From NCBI GenBank assembly GCA_035308365.1, contig DATGGU010000127.1, positions 1 through 10,123 on the forward strand: 10,123 nucleotides of DNA, read 5' to 3'. Both the position numbers and the translations under genes were made by a program. The DNA is from PALSA-505 sp035308365 (GTDB taxonomy: Bacteria > Actinomycetota > Actinomycetes > Streptosporangiales > Streptosporangiaceae). Under the pieces are notes generated by a model that saw only the letters and a program-made list of their open reading frames with translations, did no database searches and was not told where the DNA came from. This document shows, piece by piece, positions 1 to 6,736 of this stretch (position 1 is its first letter; each line of letters starts with the position of its first letter).

Positions 1-2
1 GG

Positions 3-1112
3 GTCGGCTCGCCCAAGCGCCGCGAGATCGGCCACGGTGCGCTGGCCGAGCGTGCGCTGCTGCCGGTGCTGCCCAGCCGGGAGGAGTTCCCGTACGCGAT
101 CCGCCAGGTGTCCGAGGCGATCGGGTCCAACGGCTCCACCTCCATGGGCTCGGTGTGTGCGTCCACCATGGCGCTGCTCGACGCCGGTGTGCCGCTGCGC
201 GAGATGGTGGCGGGCATCGCCATGGGCCTGATCCACGAGGGCGGCCAGTACGTCACGCTCACCGACATCCTGGGTGCCGAGGACGCGTTTGGCGACATGG
301 ACTTCAAGGTCGCCGGCACCAGGGACGTCATCACCGCCCTGCAGCTCGACACCAAGCTGGACGGCATTCCGGCCTCGGTGCTGGGCGCCGCGCTGAACCA
401 GGCCAGGGCCGCCCGGCTGACCATCCTCGACGTGATGCGCGAGGCCATCCAGACCCCGGGCGAGATGAGCCCGAACGCGCCGCGGATCATCACGGTCAAG
501 GTTCCGGTGGACAAGATCGGCGAGGTCATCGGCCCCAAGGGCAAGATGATCAACTCGATCCAGGAGGACACTGGCGCCGAGATCACCATCGAGGACGACG
601 GCACCATCTACATCGGCGCCACCGACGGCCCGTCCGCCGAGGCCGCCAGGACCGCGATCAACGCCATCGCCAACCCGCACATCCCGGAGGTGGGGGAGCG
701 GTTCCTCGGCACGGTGGTGAAGACGACCACGTTCGGCGCGTTCGTGTCGCTGCTGCCCGGCAAGGACGGCCTGCTGCACATCACCCAGATCCGCAAGCTG
801 CACGGCGGCGCCCGGATCGAGAACGTGGACGACGTGATCAAGGTCGGCGAGAAGATCCAGGTCGAGATCCGCGAGGTCGACGACCGCGGCAAGCTCTCGC
901 TGATCCCGGTCGAGGTGGCCGAGCGCGAGGCCGCCGAGGCCGCGGCCGGGGGCGAGCCCGCGGCGGACAGCCACCGCGAAGGCTCGCGGGACGGCCACCG
1001 GGAGCGCCGCGACGGCGACCGGGGTGATCGGGGCGACCGTGGTGAACGGGAGGGCGGCAGAGACGGCCATCACCGGACCCGCCACCGTCACCGGGGGCCA
1101 CGCGAGTCGTGA
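3..1112 (+). CDS. pnp: Polynucleotide phosphorylase, 3' part (5' end outside window)
   Basis: Phosphorolytic 3'-5' exoribonuclease and RNA-tailing enzyme of cytoplasmic RNA turnover; in actinobacteria it also has a history as 'guanosine pentaphosphate synthetase' (gpsI). The frame is open from base 3, so the N-terminal RNase PH domain lies upstream of the window. What is visible, in order: the second RNase PH core with the phosphate-binding stretch SNGSTSMGSVCAS and the acidic catalytic motif AEDAFGDMDFKVAG (equivalent to the E. coli D486/D492 site); a KH domain with the VIGPKGKMI signature (about 480-680); an S1 domain from GERFLGTVVKTTTFGAFVS to GKLSLIPV (about 690-910); and a charged, Arg/Gly/Asp/His-rich tail to the stop. 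The TGA overlaps the GTG of the next gene, so the pnp-peptidase-dapB block is probably one operon, an order known from Streptomyces. The identification is firm. Confidence 0.97.
   Translation, partial: VGSPKRREIGHGALAERALLPVLPSREEFPYAIRQVSEAIGSNGSTSMGSVCASTMALLDAGVPLREMVAGIAMGLIHEGGQYVTLTDILGAEDAFGDMDFKVAGTRDVITALQLDTKLDGIPASVLGAALNQARAARLTILDVMREAIQTPGEMSPNAPRIITVKVPVDKIGEVIGPKGKMINSIQEDTGAEITIEDDGTIYIGATDGPSAEAARTAINAIANPHIPEVGERFLGTVVKTTTFGAFVSLLPGKDGLLHITQIRKLHGGARIENVDDVIKVGEKIQVEIREVDDRGKLSLIPVEVAEREAAEAAAGGEPAADSHREGSRDGHRERRDGDRGDRGDRGEREGGRDGHHRTRHRHRGPRES
1014..1049 (+). repeat. 9-bp tandem repeat coding GDR-GDR-GDR-GER in the PNPase tail
   Basis: Four imperfect 9-bp units (ggcgaccgg, ggtgatcgg, ggcgaccgt, ggtgaacgg) lie in the pnp frame and encode three GDR units and one GER. 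They sit in the basic/acidic low-complexity tail after the S1 domain. RG-rich tails are common in actinobacterial RNA-degradation proteins. Unit number probably varies between strains through slippage, which is inference. Confidence 0.75.
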
Positions 1113-2455
1113 ACACCCCCGCTAACTCCAACGGCAGCAACGGGCGGGTTTCGCCCACCGACAGCACGGTGGCCCGCACCGTGCTCCCCGGCGGTCTGCG
1201 GGTGATAACCGAAGCGCTGCCGGCCGTCCGGTCGGCGGCGTGCGGGATCTGGGTCGGCGTCGGGTCGCGCGATGAGGACACCGCACACGCCGGCGCCACC
1301 CACTACCTGGAGCACCTGCTGTTCAAGGGCACCAGCAAGCGCACCGCTCTGGACATCTCATCGGTCATGGACGCGGTCGGCGGCGAGCTGAACGCCTTCA
1401 CCGGCAAGGAGTTCACCTGCTACTACGCGCGGGTGCTCGACTCCGACCTGCCGCTGGCGATCGACGTGCTGTGCGACATGGTGGCGGATTCGCTGATCAC
1501 GCCGCGCGACGTGGACGCCGAGCGGGGCGTGGTGCTCGAAGAGATCGCCATGAACGAGGACGATCCCTCGGACACCGCGCACGAGGCGTTCGCCGCCGAA
1601 CTGTTCGGCGACAGCCCGCTGGGCCGCCCGATCCTGGGCACGGTCAACTCGATCAACTCGATCAGCCGCGACCAGATCGCCGAGCACTACAAGGCCAGGT
1701 ACACCCCGCCGCACCTGGTGGTCGCGGCCGCCGGGAGTCTCCAGCACGACGCCGTGGTGGACCTGGTCAGCCAGGGCTTCGCGGCCGTCACCGGCGGCGA
1801 CGCGCCCGCGCCGCCCCGGGTCGGCGGCACCTACCAGGCGGCCGCCCCGGTGAGCAACGGTAACGGCCCGGCCGGAATCCGGCTGGTCTCACGGGCCATC
1901 GAGCAGGCCAACCTGGTGTTCGGCTGCACCGGCCTGTCCAGGACCGACGACCGCAGGTTCGCCCTCGGCGTGCTGAACGCGGCCCTCGGCGGCGGGATGT
2001 CGTCCCGGCTGTTCCAGGAGGTGCGGGAGAAGCGCGGCCTGGCCTACTCGGTGTACAGCTTCAACTCCCAGCTCGCCGACACCGGCGTGTGGGGCATCTA
2101 CGTCGGCTGCCTGCCTGCCAAGGCCGACGAGGTGCTCGCGATCTGCCGGGATGAGATCGCCAAGGTGCTCGACGGCGGCCTCACCGACGCCGAGCTCGTC
2201 CGCGGCAAGGGCCAGCTCCGCGGCTCGATCGTGCTGGGCCTGGAGGACCCGTCGTCCCGGATGAGCAGGCTGGGCAAGTCCGAGCTGGTCTACCCGAGGC
2301 TGGAACCGCTGGAGGAAATCCTCGCCTCGATCGAGTCGGTGACCCACGACGACGTGCGCGCCGTCGCCGCCGAAGTGCTGTCCAGGCCCCGGGTGCTGTC
2401 CGTCGTCGGCCCGTTCGACGACGGCGACGCGTTCACCTCCGCCCTCAGGCCATGA
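1109..2455 (+). CDS. M16 family zinc metallopeptidase (PepR-like, processing-peptidase family)
   Basis: Putative zinc endopeptidase of the M16 (pitrilysin/mitochondrial processing peptidase) family, 448 aa, the normal length for single-chain bacterial M16B members. The inverted zinc motif HYLEH is at residues 65-69. The third ligand is E145 in VVLEEI, at the expected 76-residue distance. The second, catalytically inactive M16 repeat starts around residue 220 and carries the conserved SSRLFQEVREKRGLAYSV stretch near residue 300. The GTG start overlaps the pnp stop as GTGA. A G-rich stretch about ten bases upstream could act as a weak ribosome site, but coupling to pnp seems more likely. It is equivalent in position to Mycobacterium tuberculosis pepR, next to gpsI. 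The physiological substrate is not known from sequence. No signal peptide is seen, so it is likely cytoplasmic. Confidence 0.93.
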   Translation: MNTPANSNGSNGRVSPTDSTVARTVLPGGLRVITEALPAVRSAACGIWVGVGSRDEDTAHAGATHYLEHLLFKGTSKRTALDISSVMDAVGGELNAFTGKEFTCYYARVLDSDLPLAIDVLCDMVADSLITPRDVDAERGVVLEEIAMNEDDPSDTAHEAFAAELFGDSPLGRPILGTVNSINSISRDQIAEHYKARYTPPHLVVAAAGSLQHDAVVDLVSQGFAAVTGGDAPAPPRVGGTYQAAAPVSNGNGPAGIRLVSRAIEQANLVFGCTGLSRTDDRRFALGVLNAALGGGMSSRLFQEVREKRGLAYSVYSFNSQLADTGVWGIYVGCLPAKADEVLAICRDEIAKVLDGGLTDAELVRGKGQLRGSIVLGLEDPSSRMSRLGKSELVYPRLEPLEEILASIESVTHDDVRAVAAEVLSRPRVLSVVGPFDDGDAFTSALRP

Positions 2456-3192
2456 TCGGGGTTGGCGTACTGGGTGCCAAGGGACGGATGGGCACCCAGG
2501 CCGTCCGCGCCATCGAGGGCGCCGGTGACCTGGCCGTGGCGGCCACCGTCGACCTGGGCGATGACCGGGACGCCCTGACCGGCTGCGACGTGGTGGTGGA
2601 CTTCACCAGCCCGGCAGCCGTGATGGGCAACCTCCGCTGGTGCGTCGATCACGGCCTGAACACGGTGGTGGGAACGTCCGGCTTCGGCGAGCACCGGCTC
2701 GGTGAGGTGCGTTCCTGGCTCGGCGGCGCACAGACCCGGGTACTGATCGCGCCGAACTTCTCGGTCGGGGCGGTGCTGATGATGCACTTCGCCGCCCAGG
2801 CCGCCAGGTTCTTCGAGTCGGCCGAGGTGGTGGAGCTGCACCACCCGGCCAAGGCGGACGCCCCCTCCGGCACCGCGCTGCGGACCGCCTCGATGATCGC
2901 CGCCGCCCGTGCCTCGGCCGGCCTCGGCGCCCCTCCGGACGCCACCGAGACCGCCGTCGAGGGCGCCCGGGGTGCCGTGGTGGACGAGGTTCACGTGCAC
3001 GCGGTCCGGCTGGCCGGCCTGGTGGCACACCAGGAGGTGCTGCTCGGCGGGCACGGCGAGATCCTGACGCTCCGGCACGACTCGCTGGACCGCGCGTCGT
3101 TCATGCCCGGCGTCCTGCTCGCCGTCCGCCGGATCGCCTCCCTGCCGCCCGGCCTGACCGTCGGTATCGAGTCGTTGCTAGGGCTCGCCTGA
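2452..3192 (+). CDS. dapB: 4-hydroxy-tetrahydrodipicolinate reductase
   Basis: Reduces the DapA product with NAD(P)H to tetrahydrodipicolinate, on the way to meso-diaminopimelate and lysine (EC 1.17.1.8). The 246-aa protein has full family length. The nucleotide-binding loop GVLGAKGRMG is at residues 5-14, the VVDFTSP motif at 48-54, and GTSGF near 74-78. The catalytic motif ELHHPAKADAPSGTA contains H130, H131 and K134, matching the catalytic/substrate His-His and Lys of known DapB. The C-terminal stretch HAVRLAGLVAHQEVLLG and the end RHDSLDRASFMPGVLLAVR closely follow mycobacterial DapB. The ATG overlaps the stop of the M16 gene as ATGA and lacks a well-spaced ribosome site, so translation is probably coupled. 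It ends 19 bp from a convergent gene, and no obvious hairpin terminator lies between them. Confidence 0.97.
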   Translation: MIGVGVLGAKGRMGTQAVRAIEGAGDLAVAATVDLGDDRDALTGCDVVVDFTSPAAVMGNLRWCVDHGLNTVVGTSGFGEHRLGEVRSWLGGAQTRVLIAPNFSVGAVLMMHFAAQAARFFESAEVVELHHPAKADAPSGTALRTASMIAAARASAGLGAPPDATETAVEGARGAVVDEVHVHAVRLAGLVAHQEVLLGGHGEILTLRHDSLDRASFMPGVLLAVRRIASLPPGLTVGIESLLGLA

Positions 3193-3211
3193 CCGGGTTT
3201 TGAAAGGTCTC

Positions 3212-3829
3212 TTACGAACGCGACCTCAGCGTGGCTACGCCTTCTCCGCTGAGTTCGTCGAGCACGGGCTTGCGCCCGGTCATGGCCATGACCAGCATCA
3301 TGATCGGCCCGGACACCTCGGGCCCGGTGCCGTGCACCCAGTCGGTGTCGGTCGCCCGCAGCGTCAGGCCCTCGATCCGCCGCTTGGCGCCGATGAGCAG
3401 GTTCGAGCCCTTGAAGAAGTCCGCCACCCGCACCGCGGCTTCGACCGGGTACTCGTGCTGGATCCCCAGCGGCCGGCGGATGTCCTCGGAGTGGATCAGC
3501 GTCTCACCGAGCATGGTGTCGGCCGGCCCAGGCGGGTGCTTGACGGAGGTCAGGACGCCGGTGAACCGGGCCAGGCTGTCGGCGGGGGAGCCGCCCTTCT
3601 CCGCCGCGATGTCCTTGGCCTGCAGCCGGGAGAAACTGAGCCCCGAGGCGAGCAACTTGGTGAAGAACGCCGGCGGCGTGATCTTGGCCGTGGCGGTCAT
3701 GTGCGCCAGCACGTCACGCACCGTCCAGGCATCGCACAGCGACCGCGTGGACCACTGGTCCCCGCGAAGTTCTCCCAGGTCATCGGCCAGAGCCTTGCGC
3801 TCGGCGTGGATCGTCGGCCAGATATCCAT
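3212..3829 (-). CDS. Mycothiol-dependent maleylpyruvate isomerase-like (DinB/MDMPI fold) protein
   Basis: A 205-aa four-helix-bundle protein of the actinobacterial TIGR03083/MDMPI_N type. The N-terminal pattern WTVRDVLAHMTA (H43) and the later GETLIHSEDIRRPLG (E109, H113) supply the three metal ligands expected from Corynebacterium maleylpyruvate isomerase (His, then Glu and His four residues apart). The family uses mycothiol or a related thiol, but most members have no known substrate. The ATG at 3829 is taken because the fold begins at once (WPTIHAERKALADDL). A purine-rich GGCGGGAA just before it is only a weak ribosome site. The gene is divergent from the ArsR-SRPBCC regulator with 88 bp between the starts, so it is a likely target of that regulator. 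It is not in an aromatic-degradation cluster, so the maleylpyruvate role should not be assumed. Confidence 0.85.
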   Translation of the reverse strand: MDIWPTIHAERKALADDLGELRGDQWSTRSLCDAWTVRDVLAHMTATAKITPPAFFTKLLASGLSFSRLQAKDIAAEKGGSPADSLARFTGVLTSVKHPPGPADTMLGETLIHSEDIRRPLGIQHEYPVEAAVRVADFFKGSNLLIGAKRRIEGLTLRATDTDWVHGTGPEVSGPIMMLVMAMTGRKPVLDELSGEGVATLRSRS

Positions 3830-3865
3830 GTTCCCGCCCGGTTCCTGTTGTTCGGTGAAGGCTAA

Positions 3866-3883
3866 ATTAGGTAACTACCGAAT
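3866..3883. promoter_or_regulatory. Inverted repeat, candidate operator between the MDMPI-like gene and the ArsR-SRPBCC gene
   Basis: The sequence reads ATTAGGTA-ac-TACCGAAT: arms match at 7 of 8 positions, with a perfect GGTA/TACC core. A second pair, GGCT (3860-3863) and AGCC (3885-3888), flanks it one base off centre. The patch is AT-rich against a GC-rich background and lies midway between two divergent starts, where a dimeric winged-helix repressor would be expected. Binding by the adjacent ArsR-SRPBCC protein is inference. Confidence 0.6.
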
Positions 3884-3917
3884 AAGCCGCAATCGTACAG
3901 CGCAGGCCGGAGGTTGA

Positions 3918-4712
3918 GTGCGCGACATACAGAAGGTGCTGGCGGCTCTCACCTCACCCATCCGGCGGGAGATCCTCGCGCTCATCTGGGACCGGGAGCT
4001 GCCCGCCGGCCGGATCGCCGAGGCGTTCGCGGTGACCAAGCCGACAATCTCGCAGCACCTGGCCGTGCTGCGCGAGTCCGGTCTGGTCACGGCCAGGGTG
4101 GCCGGCACCTCGCGTCGTTACCAGGCCCGCCAGGAGAGCCTGCGCGGCCTGCACGCCGCGCTCGGCGACCCGGCCAAGTGGAGCAACGCCGACGACATGC
4201 CCGAACGCGCTCTCTGCGACGTCCGCACCAAGCGTGTCGTCGTGGCCAGCACCGACGTCACGGTCAGTCAGGCGGACACGTTCACCGCGTTCACCGACCC
4301 CGCCGTCTACTCCCGCTGGCTCGGCGTGCCGGTCACCATCGCCGACGGCTACTTCACCTGCACCATGGAGTGGGGCACCCAGGTGCGCGGCCGGTACGAG
4401 GTGGCCTGCCCGCCGGAGCTGATCGTGATGCGCTGGGACTTCGAGGACAATAACGTCCCGGTGCCCGGTGGCGAGATGACCGGCTACCTGCGCGTCCACC
4501 AGCGCGACAGCGGCGCGCACGTCGAGGTGCACCAGATCGTCGACACCGCCAGCCAGGCAGAGTTCATGGAGTCAGCCTGGGCGCTCGTGCTGGGCCGCCT
4601 GCGGGCAGGCGTGACCTCTGCCCTGGACCCGGGGGCTGCCGTCACTCCCCGGCCCCGCCGCCCCAAGCGCCTTACAGATCCGCCACCGCGGGGATCACCT
4701 CGGAGCCGATGA
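3918..4712 (+). CDS. ArsR-family HTH regulator fused to an SRPBCC (AHSA1-like) domain
   Basis: A 264-aa two-domain protein. Residues 1-85 form an ArsR-type winged helix: LTSPIRREILALI opens it, and the recognition region GRIAEAFAVTKPTISQHLAVLRESGLV is at about 31-57. Residues about 105-235 form an SRPBCC/AHSA1 barrel (VSQADTFTAFTDPAVYSRWLG, then YEVACPPELIVMRWDFED), a fold that binds hydrophobic ligands. This suggests a one-component sensor of a small hydrophobic molecule. No ELCVCDL-type cysteine metal site is present, so it is not a typical metal sensor. The start is GTG, with GGAGG at 3909-3913 only four bases upstream. The gene is divergent from the MDMPI-like gene across a palindrome, implying autoregulation and control of that gene. 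The last ~25 residues are a Pro/Arg-rich tail, and the final 41 bp overlap the convergent LLM gene. Confidence 0.88.
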   Translation: MRDIQKVLAALTSPIRREILALIWDRELPAGRIAEAFAVTKPTISQHLAVLRESGLVTARVAGTSRRYQARQESLRGLHAALGDPAKWSNADDMPERALCDVRTKRVVVASTDVTVSQADTFTAFTDPAVYSRWLGVPVTIADGYFTCTMEWGTQVRGRYEVACPPELIVMRWDFEDNNVPVPGGEMTGYLRVHQRDSGAHVEVHQIVDTASQAEFMESAWALVLGRLRAGVTSALDPGAAVTPRPRRPKRLTDPPPRGSPRSR

Positions 4713-5544
4713 TCTCCAGCGGGGTCAGCGCCTGCACGTTCACGACCATCCCGATCGCCGCCTGGAAGCCCATTCCGGCGAGCTGCCCGAGCTGGTCCAC
4801 CACCTGGTTCGCCTTCTCGCCCTTCTCACCCACGTCGTAGACGAAGTAGCAGGTCTTCTCGATCTCGTCGTAGTCACGGCCCTCCCGCTCGCAGTGCTCG
4901 CGCAGCACGTCGAGCTTGTGGCCGAGCTCCGGCCCGGGGAACAGGTTGCAGGCCTGGGCGTAGCGCGCCACGAACCGCAGCGTCTTCTTCTCACCGCCCC
5001 CGCCGATCATGATCGGCGGATGTGGCTTGGTCAGCGCCTGCGGCGAGTTCAGCGGGCGGTCGAGCTGGTAGTGCCTGCCCCGGTACGGGCTCTCGTCACC
5101 GCGCCACATCTGCAGGCAGATCTGCAGCGTTTCCTCCAGCCGCTCGAACCGCTCGGCCACCGGGGGGAACGGGATGCCCAGCCCGCGCGACTCATCCTCG
5201 TTCCATGCGGCGCCGATGCCCAGCCACGCCCGGCCGCCGGACAGCACGTCCAGGGTGGTCACGATCTTGGCCAGGATGCCCGGGTGCCGGTAGACGGTCC
5301 CGGTGACCAGCGTGACCAGCTTCGCCCTGCTGGTGCACGCGGCCAGATAGCCGAGCGTGGTGTACGCCTCGAGCATCTCGTGCTCCGGTGGCCCGACCAC
5401 GCCGATCTGGAAGAAGTGATCCATGACGGCGATGAACTCGAATCCGGCCTCGTCGGCGGTCCGGGCAACGGCGGCCAGATCGGCGCCGAGCTGGGCCGGG
5501 CCGCCCGGCCAGGTGAAGTCGGGAACCTGCAGTCCTATTTTCAC
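4672..5544 (-). CDS. LLM-class F420-dependent oxidoreductase
   Basis: A 290-aa luciferase-like (TIM-barrel) oxidoreductase of the type that uses reduced coenzyme F420 for hydride transfer, probably in the TIGR03560-like subgroup. The beta-1 start KIGLQVPDF is followed by ADEAGFEFIAVMDHFFQI (about 31-48), then the hallmark LDVLSGGRAWLGIGAAWNEDE (98-118) and the HPPIMIGGGGEKKTL phosphate/flavin-site segment. Length is normal. The start is GTG at 5544, preceded by GAGGGTGAAGG. The nearest upstream ATG in that frame is closed off by a TGA, which supports the GTG. The substrate cannot be told from sequence. It is divergent from the XdhC-like gene with 48 bp between the starts, and convergent with and overlapping the ArsR-SRPBCC gene, so antisense effects at the 3' ends are possible. 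Confidence 0.92.
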   Translation of the reverse strand: MKIGLQVPDFTWPGGPAQLGADLAAVARTADEAGFEFIAVMDHFFQIGVVGPPEHEMLEAYTTLGYLAACTSRAKLVTLVTGTVYRHPGILAKIVTTLDVLSGGRAWLGIGAAWNEDESRGLGIPFPPVAERFERLEETLQICLQMWRGDESPYRGRHYQLDRPLNSPQALTKPHPPIMIGGGGEKKTLRFVARYAQACNLFPGPELGHKLDVLREHCEREGRDYDEIEKTCYFVYDVGEKGEKANQVVDQLGQLAGMGFQAAIGMVVNVQALTPLEIIGSEVIPAVADL

Positions 5545-5592
5545 GCCTTCACCCTCTCATGACCGGCCAAGTCCCGTGGCAAGCTCATAGGT

Positions 5593-6099
5593 ATGAGCGA
5601 AGACCCGAACTGCGCGGTCGCCCACGGCCACGCCCCGGCCGAACAGCACGCCCGCACCCTGGTCGCCGTGTTCGATTCCCCGGTGGCCGGGTTCCTGCTC
5701 CGCTACGCCAGCGACGTCGGCTACCGCCCGGTCCTGCTCGACCCGTCCGGCGACGCCCCGGCGCCTCCCGCCGTCAAACTGGTGACCAGCTACGCCGAAT
5801 GCTCCGGCCCGGACACCGACGTGGTCGTCACCGACCACCACCGCCCCGAACTCGGCGTCGTGCTCCGCGACATCCTGGCCGCCCAGGCCGCCTGGATCGG
5901 CGTCATGGGCAGCCCGCGCCACCAGGGCCCGCACGTCGCCGCCCTCACCGCACTCGGCGTGCCCGCGGATCAGATCGCCCGCGTGCACCGGCCGATCGGC
6001 CTCAACATCGGCTCGAAGACCCCCGCCGAGATCGCGCTCGCCACGATTGCCGGGCTGATCGCCGCCCGCAACCAATGTCCCGGCGGGTTTGAATTCTAA
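5593..6099 (+). CDS. Single-domain XdhC/CoxF-like Rossmann protein
   Basis: A 168-aa protein corresponding to the C-terminal (XdhC_C) domain of XdhC/CoxI proteins, which help insert sulfurated molybdenum cofactor into xanthine and CO dehydrogenases. The C-terminal signature is clear: WIGVMGSPRH (101-110), then IARVHRPIGLNIGSKTPAE (128-146) and an IALATIAGLIAARN helix. The usual N-terminal domain is missing, and the nucleotide loop (normally like FGAGHVA) is replaced by VFDSPVAGFLLRYA, so dinucleotide binding may be altered. The N-terminus is rich in His and Cys (CAVAHGHAPAEQH). No molybdenum hydroxylase subunits are in the window, so the partner is unknown. The ATG at 5593 lacks a good ribosome site, so leaderless translation or a different start is possible. 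Convergent with the Nudix gene. Confidence 0.82.
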   Translation: MSEDPNCAVAHGHAPAEQHARTLVAVFDSPVAGFLLRYASDVGYRPVLLDPSGDAPAPPAVKLVTSYAECSGPDTDVVVTDHHRPELGVVLRDILAAQAAWIGVMGSPRHQGPHVAALTALGVPADQIARVHRPIGLNIGSKTPAEIALATIAGLIAARNQCPGGFEF

Positions 6100-6103
6100 A
6101 TTT

Positions 6104-6142
6104 GACGGTATCCCTCCGCCTCGCCGGTCCCGCGAGGCCGTC
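6104..6142. terminator. Hairpin between convergent XdhC-like and Nudix genes
   Basis: A perfect 7-bp stem, GCCTCGC (6118-6124) and GCGAGGC (6132-6138), encloses a 7-nt loop. An outer GACG (6104-6107)/CGTC (6139-6142) pair extends it after an internal bulge. It fills most of the 45-bp gap between two convergent stops, the typical place for a bidirectional terminator. No U-run directly follows the stem, only AAATTT at 6098-6103 beyond it on the Nudix-transcript side. Intrinsic termination would therefore be of the U-poor actinobacterial kind. Confidence 0.55.
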
Positions 6143-6144
6143 CA

Positions 6145-6633
6145 CTACGAACGCTGGTAGAACGGCAGGTAGATGGGGGCGCCGGTGGCGCGGGCCTGTA
6201 GCGCGGCGGTGTAGCGGCGGGTCATGAAGGCCGGGAAGTGCTCGCCGAACTCGGCGAGACCGGCGAACTTGTAGCCGTCTAGTTCCTCTTCCTGCACCTT
6301 GATATCGGTGCCGGCCGGAATCTCGCCGCCGTCGAACACGAAGAACACGAACGGCCTCGGCCGTTCCTCGTTGGGCGGCACCCAGTCCAGGACTAATAGC
6401 CGCCTGGGCGCGATCCGCAGCCCGGTCTCCTCCTCGACCTCGCGGGCGCAGCCCACGTGCGGTGGCTCACCGTGCTCGAGGATGCCGCCAGGCAGTTGCC
6501 AATGGTCGCGGTAGTTCGGCTTGACGATCAGCACCCGCCCGTCCGGGTCGGTGATCAGCGCGGCCGCGGCCGCGTGCATACTGGGCAACCCGGCGTACCA
6601 GGTCTCCCTGTCGGTGAACATGACTGACGGCAC
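6145..6633 (-). CDS. Nudix hydrolase
   Basis: Hydrolase of nucleoside diphosphates linked to another moiety (house-cleaning or signalling substrates). The Nudix box is complete: G50, five residues, E56, seven residues, then REVEEETGL at 64-72, fitting GX5EX7REUXEEXGU exactly. Upstream, HAAAAALITDPDGRVLIVK gives the first two strands, and WQLPGGILEHGE leads into the box. The C-terminal part (VLDWVPPNEERPRPFVFFVFDGG) is usual for this fold. The open frame extends to 6762, but that would run past the divergent AIM24 start. The GTG at 6633 is chosen because GGGAGGG (complement of 6637-6643) sits just upstream, giving 162 aa. The ATG at 6621 (158 aa) is a good alternative with poor ribosome-site spacing. 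The substrate is undetermined. Confidence 0.9.
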   Translation of the reverse strand: MPSVMFTDRETWYAGLPSMHAAAAALITDPDGRVLIVKPNYRDHWQLPGGILEHGEPPHVGCAREVEEETGLRIAPRRLLVLDWVPPNEERPRPFVFFVFDGGEIPAGTDIKVQEEELDGYKFAGLAEFGEHFPAFMTRRYTAALQARATGAPIYLPFYQRS

Positions 6634-6636
6634 CGG

Positions 6637-6643
6637 CCCTCCC
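6637..6643 (-). promoter_or_regulatory. Ribosome binding site deciding the Nudix start
   Basis: On the minus strand this reads GGGAGGG, close to a perfect Shine-Dalgarno core. It lies 3-4 bases from the GTG at 6633 but about 16 from the ATG at 6621, so it favours the GTG. The short spacing resembles that of the ArsR-SRPBCC gene. Confidence 0.5.
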
Positions 6644-6736
6644 ACTCGGTTCGCGCGAGCACAACGCCCGCGCGGTAGCGTATCTGGCGCGAGGACGGCC
6701 ACCTGGGCCGGCCGGGGCTGACTGCAGGAGGCATGA

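Noticed and set aside
2290..3078. 262-codon minus-strand frame opposite dapB
   Set aside because: Antisense shadow of dapB and the M16 gene end, with no recognisable domain.
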